DNA of 64,000 nt from positions 1,488,001 through 1,552,000 of the forward strand of contig NZ_CP007032.1 of the NCBI RefSeq assembly GCF_000231405.2, written 5' to 3'. Positions within the stretch are counted from its first letter, which is position 1. Each line of letters starts with the position of its first letter. A model generated the notes under the pieces. That model did no database searches, was not told the DNA's origin, and saw only the letters and a program-made list of their open reading frames with translations. The DNA is from Desulfitobacterium metallireducens DSM 15288. Its GTDB lineage: Bacteria > Bacillota > Desulfitobacteriia > Desulfitobacteriales > Desulfitobacteriaceae. This document shows, piece after piece, positions 1 to 7,392 of the stretch. Both the position numbers and the translations under genes were made by a program.

Positions 1-1
1 C

Positions 2-1267
2 CTAGAGTGGACACTTGCATTGGGTGAAAAATTAGGATTTGCAGTTCATAATTTTGAGGGCTATGCGGGACATATTGAAATGGGAGAAGGAAAACTCCTA
101 GGAATTCTAGGTCATTTAGATGTCGTTCCTGCAGGAGATGGGTGGTCTGCACCTCCTTTTAGCGGTCAAATTGGGGATGAAAGAATTTACGGTAGGGGAG
201 CTACTGATGACAAGGGGCCAAGCTTGGCAGCTTTATTTGCGATGAAAGCAATTAAGAATGCAGGACTTCCTTTAACTAAACGGGTCCGTCTGATTCTAGG
301 GACGGATGAAGAATCGGGTTGGGCAGATATGGATTACTACAAGCAGCATTCAGATCTTCCCGAAATAGGATTTGCACCTGATGCTGAATTTCCTCTTATT
401 CATGCTGAAAAAGGGATTCTCCATCTTGAATTATCAAAGGAATATGATCAATTACCCCATGTGCTTCTGGTTCAAGGCGGCGAACGCGCTAATGTAGTTC
501 CTGACCTTTGTCGAGTCACTCTAAAAGATTTGAATTTTCAAGAAGTTACAACTCAATTAAATGACTTTAATTTTCCAGAAGGGGTAACCGCGCATATCGA
601 GTCTCATTCAAATGCCTCGCCGCTTCAGATTGTATTCCAGGGGGCTGGAGCACATGGAAGTATGCCACAAAACGGAAAAAATGCTGTACTTTATGCCTTG
701 CGCTTTTTAGAAACATTGCCCTTAAACTATGAAGAACTACATCTCATTAACTGGTTGAATCAATATCCGGGAACAGGTTTTGGCGGGGAAGGCTTTGGCA
801 TCACTTTAAGTGATGAACCTTCGGGTAAACTTTCCTTAAACTTAGGAATTATGAATTTGACCTCAGATAAAATCTCCTTTGTCATCGATATTCGCTATCC
901 AGTAACTTTTAAAGAGGCGGACGTGCTTAAACCCATAAAACAAATTGCTTCAGCTAAAGGTTTTATAATAAGAATCGACGAGAATCAGAACCCACATTAT
1001 GTTCCTAAAGATAGCCCCATCGTAACCGCATTGTTAAGCGCATATACCAATGTGACGGGTAACGAAGGTGAGGCCTTCGCCATCGGTGGAGGAACTTATG
1101 CCAAGGTAATGCCTCAAGGGGTTGCCTTCGGTCCAACATTACCTGGGGAACCCGAAATTATCCATTGCCCAGATGAATATATCACGATTGATAATTTGAT
1201 CTTAACGACGAAAGTCTATGCACAGGCTATTTTAAACCTTGCTTTAGATCCAAATTATCGCGACTAA
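2..1267 (+). CDS. M20 family dipeptidase (PepV/Sapep-like), 5' truncated
   Basis: This is a zinc aminoacyl-dipeptidase of the M20 family, expected to act in the cytoplasm on dipeptides. The reading frame is open to the window edge, so the N-terminus is missing; PepV proteins are usually about 460-470 residues and about 420 are visible. The metal-binding motifs are present: GHLDVVPAGDGW near the visible N-terminus, GRGATDDKGP, GTDEESGW with the general-base Glu pair, and a C-terminal block with GGGTYAKVMP and the late His in EPEIIHCPDEY. The TTG at position 20 is an internal codon, not a start, because codons upstream (LEWTLA) continue the family sequence. It lies upstream of three M42 peptidases on the same strand, which together make a peptide-degradation block. 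Confidence 0.85.
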   Translation, partial: LEWTLALGEKLGFAVHNFEGYAGHIEMGEGKLLGILGHLDVVPAGDGWSAPPFSGQIGDERIYGRGATDDKGPSLAALFAMKAIKNAGLPLTKRVRLILGTDEESGWADMDYYKQHSDLPEIGFAPDAEFPLIHAEKGILHLELSKEYDQLPHVLLVQGGERANVVPDLCRVTLKDLNFQEVTTQLNDFNFPEGVTAHIESHSNASPLQIVFQGAGAHGSMPQNGKNAVLYALRFLETLPLNYEELHLINWLNQYPGTGFGGEGFGITLSDEPSGKLSLNLGIMNLTSDKISFVIDIRYPVTFKEADVLKPIKQIASAKGFIIRIDENQNPHYVPKDSPIVTALLSAYTNVTGNEGEAFAIGGGTYAKVMPQGVAFGPTLPGEPEIIHCPDEYITIDNLILTTKVYAQAILNLALDPNYRD

Positions 1268-1306
1268 CTAAAAAACTTATTTCCTTTTATGAATGAAACG
1301 CATTTC

Positions 1307-1334
1307 GCCCTTTTATAAATAAATATAGAAGGGC
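1307..1334 (+). terminator. weak hairpin after the M20 gene
   Basis: GCCCTT (1307-1312) can pair with AAGGGC (1329-1334) around a 16-base AT-rich loop. The run that follows is only loosely T-rich, so this may be a weak terminator between the M20 gene and the M42 genes, or nothing. Confidence 0.25.
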
Positions 1335-1391
1335 TATCTTATATATCTATTTATAATGATTAGTATTCTGTTTCTTAGGAAGGTGAAGACC

Positions 1392-2453
1392 GTGGAAAAT
1401 GAACGTGTTCAACATGCCAAGGAATTTTTAAAGAAACTATCAGAACATCATGGCGTTTCCGGATATGAACGCACAATCGCTCCTCTTGTTATTCAAGAAT
1501 TTCAGACCATTGCTGAGGAGGTTCAAATCGATCGTTTCGGGAATATTTATGCTCACAAAAACGGAGAAGTGGGGCGTTATAAAATAATGCTCGCAGCACA
1601 TATGGATGAAATTGGTTTAATGGTCAAAAAAATTGATCCTCGAGGCTTTTTGCGGTTTACCACAGTTGGGGGAGTAGATCAACGAACTCTTCTTTCTCAG
1701 GAAGTTATCATTCATGGCCGTCAACCCATCCCCGGAGTTATTGGTGCTATGCCTCCTCATCTAGTACGTGAAGATGGTGACAAGGCAGTAAAAATTGAAG
1801 ATATGGGAATTGATGTTGGACTTTCTTTTGTGGAAATCCAAAAAATGGTCCAAATTGGAGATGTTATTACGCTCAAACGGACTCCTCTTGAACTGCTTGG
1901 GGGACTTCGTGCCGGAAAATCCTTAGATGATAGGGCCGGGGTAGTTGTCATGCAGATCTGTCTTCAGGAGCTTGACCGTTTACATCATGCACACGATGTT
2001 ATAGCTGTAACTACGACCCAGGAGGAGGTAGGTCTTCGTGGGGCTTTAACCAGTGCCTATACTTTAAATCCAGACCTTGCTATCGCTATCGACGTAACCC
2101 ATGCAGCAACTCCTGATACGAAGGGGCAGGTTAGTATTGAATTAGGAAAAGGGCCAGCAATCGCTCTCGGTCCCAATATTCACCCTCTCGTCTACGCAAG
2201 CTTAACTGAGGTCGCTCAAAATGAGCGCATTCCTTTTCAAATAGAACCCGTTGCAGGGATGACCGGAACGGACGCGTGGGCGATTCAGGTCGCTCAAGCT
2301 GGCATCCCCACAGGGTTACTCTCTATTCCCCTCAGGTATATGCATACTTCTGTTGAAACTCTAGATATGCAAGATGTCATCAATTCTGGGCTTTTGCTCG
2401 CCCATTTCATTGCTAGCTTGCCGGAGGACTTGGAGGGAAGTTTATGTTATTAA
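1392..2453 (+). CDS. M42 family metallopeptidase, first of three
   Basis: This is a cobalt/zinc aminopeptidase of the M42 (FrvX/CelM/tetrahedral aminopeptidase) family, of about 353 residues, the usual length. The metal and catalytic motifs are visible: AAHMDE (His near residue 70), GKSLDDRAG, TQEEVGLRGA with the catalytic Glu pair, AIDVTHA, and a late YMHTSVE His. I chose the GTG at 1392 because AGGAAGGTG lies 5-10 bases upstream; the earlier in-frame ATG at 1356 has no ribosome binding site. The 3' end overlaps the next M42 gene by 10 bases, which implies translational coupling. M42 enzymes assemble as dodecameric tetrahedra and trim peptides after proteasome or protease action. The family call is secure; the substrate is not known. 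Confidence 0.88.
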   Translation: MENERVQHAKEFLKKLSEHHGVSGYERTIAPLVIQEFQTIAEEVQIDRFGNIYAHKNGEVGRYKIMLAAHMDEIGLMVKKIDPRGFLRFTTVGGVDQRTLLSQEVIIHGRQPIPGVIGAMPPHLVREDGDKAVKIEDMGIDVGLSFVEIQKMVQIGDVITLKRTPLELLGGLRAGKSLDDRAGVVVMQICLQELDRLHHAHDVIAVTTTQEEVGLRGALTSAYTLNPDLAIAIDVTHAATPDTKGQVSIELGKGPAIALGPNIHPLVYASLTEVAQNERIPFQIEPVAGMTGTDAWAIQVAQAGIPTGLLSIPLRYMHTSVETLDMQDVINSGLLLAHFIASLPEDLEGSLCY

Positions 2454-3460
2454 AGAAACTAAGCGAATTACAGGGGACGTCAGGGGCTGAAAAGGAAGTC
2501 CGTGACCTATTACGAGAAGAAATCACTGCTTGGGTGGATTCAATTTCTGTTGATAAAATCGGAAATCTTATTGCCACAAAACAGGGTTCAGAGAATACCC
2601 CTAAAATTCTCCTGGCAGCGCATATGGATGAAGTTGCACTTATGATCACGGAAATTACGACAGATGGATTTTTAAAATTTCGTCCTGTTGGTGGGATCGA
2701 TCCTCGGGTTCTTGTTTCCAAACCTATAAAAGTTTCAGGAATAAACGGGATTATAGGGGCTAAGGCTATTCATCTTCAAAAGGTTCAGGAACGTCAGAAA
2801 GCGCTTAAACTTGAACAACTCTACATTGATATTGGGGCCAAATCAAAAGAAGAAGCTAGCAAGCATGTGAACTTAGGAGATTATGCTTACTTTACGACAG
2901 AGTTTGAAGCTATAGGTCAAGGCTTTTTTAAGGGGAAGGCCTTTGATGATCGCGTAGGATGTTATGTGCTCACTGAAATTTTGAAAAGAAAATTCGATCT
3001 GAATTTAGTAGCTGCTTTTACCGTTCAGGAAGAGGTCGGTTTGCGGGGGGCGAAAGTAGCTGCTTATCATGTTCAGCCAGACTTGGCAATTGTCGTAGAA
3101 GGAACAATTTCGGCAGATATGGCTCATATTGAAGAAGAGGAATGGGTTACGGAGCTCGGTAAAGGTCCAGCTCTTTCTATTCAGGACCAGACTACGCTAT
3201 ATAATCCAGAACTGATACGGAAAATCGTGGATATCGCTCAAAAAAGAGGAATCCCGTTTCAATTTCGACGGGGAACGAGCGGGAGTAATGATGCGGGTAA
3301 GATTCATTCAAGCAGGGCAGGTATACCAACGCTATCGATCAATGTTCCTTGCCGGTATATTCATTCAACAGTATCGTTAGTTAAGCAAGAAGATATTGAC
3401 CATACGATACAACTTTTAGAAGAGATTCTTAAAGCCATTCCAAATGATTTTAAATTTTAG
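2444..3460 (+). CDS. M42 family metallopeptidase, second of three
   Basis: This 338-residue M42 aminopeptidase paralogue starts at an ATG preceded by GGAGGG inside the end of the first M42 gene. Motifs seen are AAHMDEVALM (His about residue 60), KAFDDRVG, VQEEVGLRGA and a YIHSTVS His near the C-terminus. The fourth ligand position reads VVEGT rather than the IDVT/VDVT of its neighbours, so the metal ligand is Glu instead of Asp; both are known in the family. The sequence is clearly divergent from both neighbours, so this is an old duplication. It is probably co-transcribed with the flanking M42 genes and might form mixed particles with them (inference). Confidence 0.86.
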   Translation: MLLKKLSELQGTSGAEKEVRDLLREEITAWVDSISVDKIGNLIATKQGSENTPKILLAAHMDEVALMITEITTDGFLKFRPVGGIDPRVLVSKPIKVSGINGIIGAKAIHLQKVQERQKALKLEQLYIDIGAKSKEEASKHVNLGDYAYFTTEFEAIGQGFFKGKAFDDRVGCYVLTEILKRKFDLNLVAAFTVQEEVGLRGAKVAAYHVQPDLAIVVEGTISADMAHIEEEEWVTELGKGPALSIQDQTTLYNPELIRKIVDIAQKRGIPFQFRRGTSGSNDAGKIHSSRAGIPTLSINVPCRYIHSTVSLVKQEDIDHTIQLLEEILKAIPNDFKF

Positions 3461-3482
3461 TCGATTAAAGGAGGACTAGAAA

Positions 3483-4493
3483 ATGTCTAATGAACAAGAT
3501 AAGTTAGACTATTCCTTATTAGAGCGTCTAACTCAAATTTATGCTCCTTCTGGGGTGGAAAAAGCAATTGCCGAACAAATCTCGGAGGTTATTCGCCCTT
3601 ATTGTGATACACTTGCTCAGGATAGACTAGGTAACCTCATTGCGGTCCGCAAGGGGAGCGGAAAAAAGATCATGGTGGCTGCCCATATGGATGAAATCGG
3701 GGTCATGGTTACGCATATCAATGAAAGAGGATTTTTACGATTCACAACTGTTGGTGGAGTTCATGTTGACGAATTGCCACACCGCAGAGTTCGATTCCAA
3801 AATGGCCGAACGGGTGTCATTGGTGTGGAGAAATTAGAGAAGCCTTCCGACTTAAAACTCTCTAAACTTTATCTCGATATTGGTGCAGCGAACCAAGAAG
3901 AAGCGGCTAAAATTGTCCGCATCGGAGATAGTGCAGTATTCATTGGAGAATTTGTACACAATGGTTCGCGTATCGTTTCAAAAGCCTTAGATAATCGCGT
4001 GGGTTGCTTTGTTGCAATTGAAGCACTAAAGCGGGTTCAGTCGGAACATGAAATCTCTATTGCTTTTACGGTTCAGGAAGAAGTGGGGCTTAGAGGGGCA
4101 CAAACTGCGGCCTATGCGCTTGAATCTGATGTTGCAATTGCAGTTGATGTAACGCTAACCGGAGATACGCCTAAAGCCCATCCTATGGAAGTTAAGCTGG
4201 GGAGTGGTGTCGCGATTAAAGTTTTTGATCGCTCCATGATCACTCCTCCAAAAGTCAAACAGTGGATGGCTGATACAGCTGAAAAGCAGCAAATTCCTTA
4301 CCAATGGGAAGTCCTCGAATTTGGAGGTACAGATTCAGGAGCCATTCACCTGACGAAAGGTGGAATTCCAGCGGGAGTACTCTCTGTTCCAACGCGATAC
4401 GTTCATAGTCCATCCGAAATGATTGATACCGAGGATGTTGAAGCAGCGGTTAACCTCCTCGTAGCTCTGCTTGAAGGTCTTGTTCCTTTCTAA
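3483..4493 (+). CDS. M42 family metallopeptidase, third of three
   Basis: This 336-residue M42 aminopeptidase has a strong AAAGGAGG site just before its ATG, 22 bases after the previous stop. It carries AAHMDEIGVMV, KALDNRVG (Asn in the position that is Asp in the two upstream copies), VQEEVGLRGA, AVDVT and a YVHSPSE His. The DD to DN change follows the metal-bridging Asp, so the ligand itself is kept. It closes the peptidase block; the next feature is a tRNA with its own promoter. Confidence 0.87.
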   Translation: MSNEQDKLDYSLLERLTQIYAPSGVEKAIAEQISEVIRPYCDTLAQDRLGNLIAVRKGSGKKIMVAAHMDEIGVMVTHINERGFLRFTTVGGVHVDELPHRRVRFQNGRTGVIGVEKLEKPSDLKLSKLYLDIGAANQEEAAKIVRIGDSAVFIGEFVHNGSRIVSKALDNRVGCFVAIEALKRVQSEHEISIAFTVQEEVGLRGAQTAAYALESDVAIAVDVTLTGDTPKAHPMEVKLGSGVAIKVFDRSMITPPKVKQWMADTAEKQQIPYQWEVLEFGGTDSGAIHLTKGGIPAGVLSVPTRYVHSPSEMIDTEDVEAAVNLLVALLEGLVPF

Positions 4494-4525
4494 TTTATCT
4501 ATTAATATTTTCTTGTCGAAAAGTC

Positions 4526-4554
4526 TTGTATTTTAATATTGATAGATATATAAT
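4526..4554 (+). promoter_or_regulatory. sigma-A type promoter of tRNA-Lys
   Basis: A -35 box TTGTAT (4526-4531) and a perfect -10 box TATAAT (4549-4554) are separated by 17 bases. Transcription should begin near 4561, about 13 bases before the tRNA. Confidence 0.7.
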
Positions 4555-4573
4555 AAATGAGTCGTTTCGATAC

Positions 4574-4649
4574 GCGCCACTAGCTCAGCTGGTAGAGCAT
4601 CCGACTCTTAATCGGCAGGTCCAGGGTCCGAATCCCTGGTGGCGCACCA
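4574..4649 (+). tRNA. tRNA-Lys(CTT)
   Basis: A complete 76-base cloverleaf is visible. The acceptor stem is GCGCCAC/GTGGCGC, the D-arm has TAGCTCAGCTGGTAGAGC, the anticodon loop is CTCTTAA with anticodon CTT, the T-arm is CAGGG-TCCGAAT-CCCTG, the discriminator is A and the terminal CCA is encoded. It sits alone between its promoter and a strong terminator. Confidence 0.95.
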
Positions 4650-4664
4650 TAATAAGTTTTAAGC

Positions 4665-4695
4665 GCAAGTGTCTTATCTAAGATACTTGCTTTTT
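4665..4695 (+). terminator. rho-independent terminator after tRNA-Lys
   Basis: GCAAGTGTCTTA (4665-4676) pairs with TAAGATACTTGC (4679-4690), with one G-U pair, followed by TTTTT. Confidence 0.8.
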
Positions 4696-4805
4696 ATATT
4701 GCTTTGTAAATTGTGACATAGACCACAGATAACTTACACTTTCTTTGATAGACTGAGTTTAATTATTGTTCGTTCGTTAGAATATGTGAGTTTGGAGGTT
4801 AGAGA

Positions 4806-5423
4806 ATGGCGAAATTACCTAGTTATATTTTGGACCATTGCCGCGATCATTGCCCTAAGGCTACTAAAGATTGGACCGGATTTTATACACAACTTGAAAA
4901 AGAGATCCAGGAACTTAACCTAAAAGCAACGCTTGAGGAACGTTTTCAATCCTTCCAATTCCACCATATCCCTAAAATTGCTTTGGCAGGATGTCCCAAT
5001 GGATGTTCGCGACCTCAAATAAAAGATATCGGAGTAACAGGCTTCATGACTCCTCAACTTTCTGGAAATGATTGTTCAGAATGCCAAACTTGCATCTCTG
5101 TTTGTCAGGAAAATGCGATTTCGTGGTCTGAGGATGGGATTGCTATTGACACTCAAGAGTGTATATCTTGTGGCGAATGTATTCGTAGTTGCCCGACTGA
5201 AAGAATCAGTGCTAAAGAATCAGGATGGTTACTTAGTTTAGGAGGCCGCTTAGGCCGGCATCCTCAATTTGCTAAAAACGTAGGGCAGGTCAGAACAGGG
5301 CAAGAGGCTAAGAAGTGGATTTTGAGTATACTCCAAGATTATTGTAATCAGGGGTTAACCGAAGAAAGGCTGAGTCATTATCTCGAGCGTAATAAATGGG
5401 TTTATGAACCCAGTCGTTCATGA
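4806..5423 (+). CDS. sulfite/nitrite reductase-like 4Fe-4S protein
   Basis: This 205-residue protein combines part of a sirohaem sulfite/nitrite reductase fold with a ferredoxin insert. The block AGCPNGCSRPQ (about residues 61-71) matches the second half of the sirohaem-[4Fe-4S] signature (C-x3-C). It is followed by two ferredoxin clusters, CSECQTCISVC and CISCGECIRSC. The usual first C-x5-C half is not evident; only CRDHC near residue 12 lies upstream, so sirohaem binding is uncertain. The order resembles small AsrC-type or F420-independent sulfite reductase-like proteins of anaerobes. The ATG follows a TTGGAGG site. The 3' end overlaps the convergent Crp/Fnr gene by 22 bases. The likely role is electron transfer or reduction of an oxyanion; the substrate is unknown. 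Confidence 0.7.
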   Translation: MAKLPSYILDHCRDHCPKATKDWTGFYTQLEKEIQELNLKATLEERFQSFQFHHIPKIALAGCPNGCSRPQIKDIGVTGFMTPQLSGNDCSECQTCISVCQENAISWSEDGIAIDTQECISCGECIRSCPTERISAKESGWLLSLGGRLGRHPQFAKNVGQVRTGQEAKKWILSILQDYCNQGLTEERLSHYLERNKWVYEPSRS

Positions 5424-6103
5424 ACCCATTCCCTTAATTTTTCCTTATTTAATATCTTGATTTTCTTTCGTTCGACTTCGATGATCTCTAATTCTTTAAG
5501 TTCGCCTAAGATTCGGCTTACAGATTCGCGAGCTAAGCTGCACATGCCAGCTAATTCAGTTGTCGAGAGTGGAATTGTGATCAAAATGCCATCTCCCACA
5601 GGCTGACCATGGGCATGAGACAAGGCAAATAATTTTGCGCCAAGACGTGATCGCGCATCGCCAAGGGCCACGTTTTTAATCTGGCGATAAGCACGTCTTA
5701 AATCTAAAGCCATACTTTGATAAAAAGGCATCAGGGCTTGAGGGTTTTCATTAAGGTAACGTAATAAGATCGTTCGATCAAGGACCAGTACTTCAGAATT
5801 TTCTACAGCTAAAGCGGCATACGGATAAGTCTTCCCATCAAGAGCGACTTCGGGAAAGAAATTTGGAGCCTGAATAACTCTAAAGATTTTCTCTGTAAAT
5901 TCACTCATTAATAATAATTCAACTCTGCCCTTCAATAGAAGAAAGAAGGTGTTCGCTTCTTCCCCAGAAAAAAACAGATACTGTTTAGATGAATAATGCC
6001 GAACACGACTATGCAATTGACAGAGTTCCCAGAAGGTTAAAGGAAGTTGATCCCAGGGAGAACTTTGAGAAAATCGTTCTAAATCATCCTTATTTTTCAT
6101 CAT
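5402..6103 (-). CDS. Crp/Fnr family transcriptional regulator
   Basis: This is a roughly 233-residue regulator with an N-terminal cyclic-nucleotide-like beta-barrel (FFSGEEANTFFLLLKGRVELLL) and a C-terminal winged helix (STTELAGMCSLARESVSRIL). No FNR-type N-terminal Cys cluster is seen, so oxygen sensing through Fe-S is unlikely; the ligand is unknown. The start is one of two adjacent ATGs (6103 or 6100) downstream of AAAGGAG; the longer open frame to 6172 has no better site. It is divergent from the riboswitch/MoeA-like gene and convergent with the sulfite reductase-like protein, so it may regulate either (inference). The tail overlap with its convergent neighbour could couple their expression. 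Confidence 0.85.
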   Translation of the reverse strand: MMKNKDDLERFSQSSPWDQLPLTFWELCQLHSRVRHYSSKQYLFFSGEEANTFFLLLKGRVELLLMSEFTEKIFRVIQAPNFFPEVALDGKTYPYAALAVENSEVLVLDRTILLRYLNENPQALMPFYQSMALDLRRAYRQIKNVALGDARSRLGAKLFALSHAHGQPVGDGILITIPLSTTELAGMCSLARESVSRILGELKELEIIEVERKKIKILNKEKLREWVHERLGS

Positions 6104-6200
6104 GGAGATCTTTTTTACTCCTTTAAGATTAGATTTGTTTATTCTATTATTATCATACCATTCTAGCATCAATAAGCCTAAAATTTTATAAAAATTATGC

Positions 6201-6206
6201 TATAAT
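6201..6206 (+). promoter_or_regulatory. -10 box upstream of the candidate riboswitch
   Basis: TATAAT at 6201-6206 would start RNA near 6213, exactly where the conserved leader begins. No convincing -35 box lies at the expected distance, so an activator such as the divergent Crp/Fnr protein may be needed (inference). Confidence 0.5.
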
Positions 6207-6212
6207 AATTGT

Positions 6213-6303
6213 ACCGAGCCTAGAGACCTACAGAGTTTCCATGGTCCTAGGCCGTTTCAGGATTCCTGAAACCGGGGTATATCTAGAAATGGATAGGCCT
6301 TCC
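6213..6303 (+). ncRNA. candidate molybdenum/tungsten cofactor (Moco/Tuco) riboswitch
   Basis: The leader of the MoeA-like gene is a dense RNA fold. An outer helix GCCTA (6218-6222) can pair with TAGGC (6294-6298). A hairpin GTTTCAGG-ATT-CCTGAAAC (6254-6272) is perfect. A second hairpin TATCTA-GAAA-TGGATA (6280-6295) is capped by a GNRA tetraloop. The single-strand blocks ACCGAGCC, TTTCCATGGTCC and GGCCTTCC agree with my memory of the Moco RNA motif, and that class is found before molybdopterin genes. The ribosome binding site AAAAGGAGG follows within about 10 bases, so control at translation is plausible. Whether it is the Mo or W subtype cannot be decided by eye. Confidence 0.62.
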
Positions 6304-6326
6304 AAATGAAAAGGAGGATTTAGAGC

Positions 6327-7349
6327 ATGGAGAAAATCCGTGTTGAGGATGCAGTTGGAGCTGTACTCATGCATGATATGACACAAATTATTCCTGGACA
6401 AAGTAAAGGTCCCCGATTTCGCAAGGGGCATATTGTGAAGGAAGAAGACATTCCTGTACTTCTAAGTATGGGTAAAGAGCATATTTATGTTTGGAATCAG
6501 GCTAAAGGGCTTATCCATGAAGATGAAGCAGCTGAGCGTTTAGCAAAAGCGGTAGCAGGTCCTGGACTTACCTTTAGTGAAACCAAGGAAGGAAAAGTCA
6601 ATCTTCTTGCTGAATATGATGGCTTACTTTATGCTTCAGAAGAGGGTATTTTAGCCCTTAATTCGATCGAAAATGTTGTTCTGGCAACACTTCATAATCA
6701 TCGTCCTGTGAAAAAGGGCGAAAAAATTGCGGGTACACGGGTTGTGCCGCTCATGGTTGAAGGTGAAGTTGTTTTGGAAGCTGAACGTATAGCCCATGAG
6801 TTTTCAGAACCGATTCTCCAAATCCGCGCTTTGCGGTCTCATAAGATAGGGATCGTGACGACCGGAAGTGAAGTCTATCATGGACGGATTGAGGATAAGT
6901 TTGGTCCGGTTCTGCGTAAGAAAGCGGAGAAGTTGGGTTCTGTTATTATCGAGCAAAGCTTTGCTGATGACGATGTGTCCATGATCCAAGCTAAGATCCG
7001 GGAGCTCATTGGTCAGGGGGCAGAAATGATTTTTGTAACGGGTGGTATGTCTGTTGATCCTGATGACCTTACTCCGACAGCTATTCGGAGTATGGGGGCT
7101 GACTTGGTTACCTATGGCGCTCCAGTATTACCTGGAGCGATGTTCCTACTCTCGTATCTAGATGGGATTCCAGTTATGGGGTTACCGGGTTGCGTGATGT
7201 ATTCACGGACGACAGTTTTTGATTTAGTCGTAACTCGGCTTCTAGCAGGTGAAAAATTAACTCGACAAGATATTGTTAAATATGGGCATGGTGGATTATG
7301 TTTAGAATGTCCAGAATGCACCTATCCTCATTGCCCCTTCGGAAAATAA
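6327..7349 (+). CDS. MoeA/MogA-like molybdopterin-binding protein
   Basis: This 340-residue protein is a shortened MoeA-like molybdopterin-binding protein. The MoCF domain occupies about residues 170-310, with VTTGSEVYHGR, MIFVTGGMSVDPDDLTP and a Gly-Leu-Pro-Gly segment near GLPGCVMYS. Canonical MoeA is about 400 residues and inserts metal into adenylylated molybdopterin; this shorter form lacks part of that architecture. The C-terminus ends in a four-Cys tail (Cys 325, 328, 331, 336; spacing C-x2-C-x2-C-x4-C), suggesting a metal or Fe-S site. Its candidate riboswitch fits a role in Mo- or W-cofactor handling, possibly for the AOR gene at 49.7-51.4 kb. The ATG has a strong AAAAGGAGG site. Confidence 0.78.
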   Translation: MEKIRVEDAVGAVLMHDMTQIIPGQSKGPRFRKGHIVKEEDIPVLLSMGKEHIYVWNQAKGLIHEDEAAERLAKAVAGPGLTFSETKEGKVNLLAEYDGLLYASEEGILALNSIENVVLATLHNHRPVKKGEKIAGTRVVPLMVEGEVVLEAERIAHEFSEPILQIRALRSHKIGIVTTGSEVYHGRIEDKFGPVLRKKAEKLGSVIIEQSFADDDVSMIQAKIRELIGQGAEMIFVTGGMSVDPDDLTPTAIRSMGADLVTYGAPVLPGAMFLLSYLDGIPVMGLPGCVMYSRTTVFDLVVTRLLAGEKLTRQDIVKYGHGGLCLECPECTYPHCPFGK

Positions 7350-7359
7350 TATGGATATG

Positions 7360-7390
7360 AAACAAAGAGACCTTCTGGGTCTCTTTGTTT
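7360..7390. terminator. bidirectional terminator
   Basis: AAACAAAGAGACC (7360-7372) and GGTCTCTTTGTTT (7378-7390) form a 13-bp stem with a 5-base loop and T/A-rich flanks. It serves both the MoeA-like gene and the convergent VWA gene. Confidence 0.85.
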
Positions 7391-7392
7391 AT

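Noticed and set aside
4806-5423. Full sirohaem sulfite reductase
   Set aside because: Only one half of the sirohaem cluster motif is clear and the protein is far too short; called a related Fe-S protein instead.
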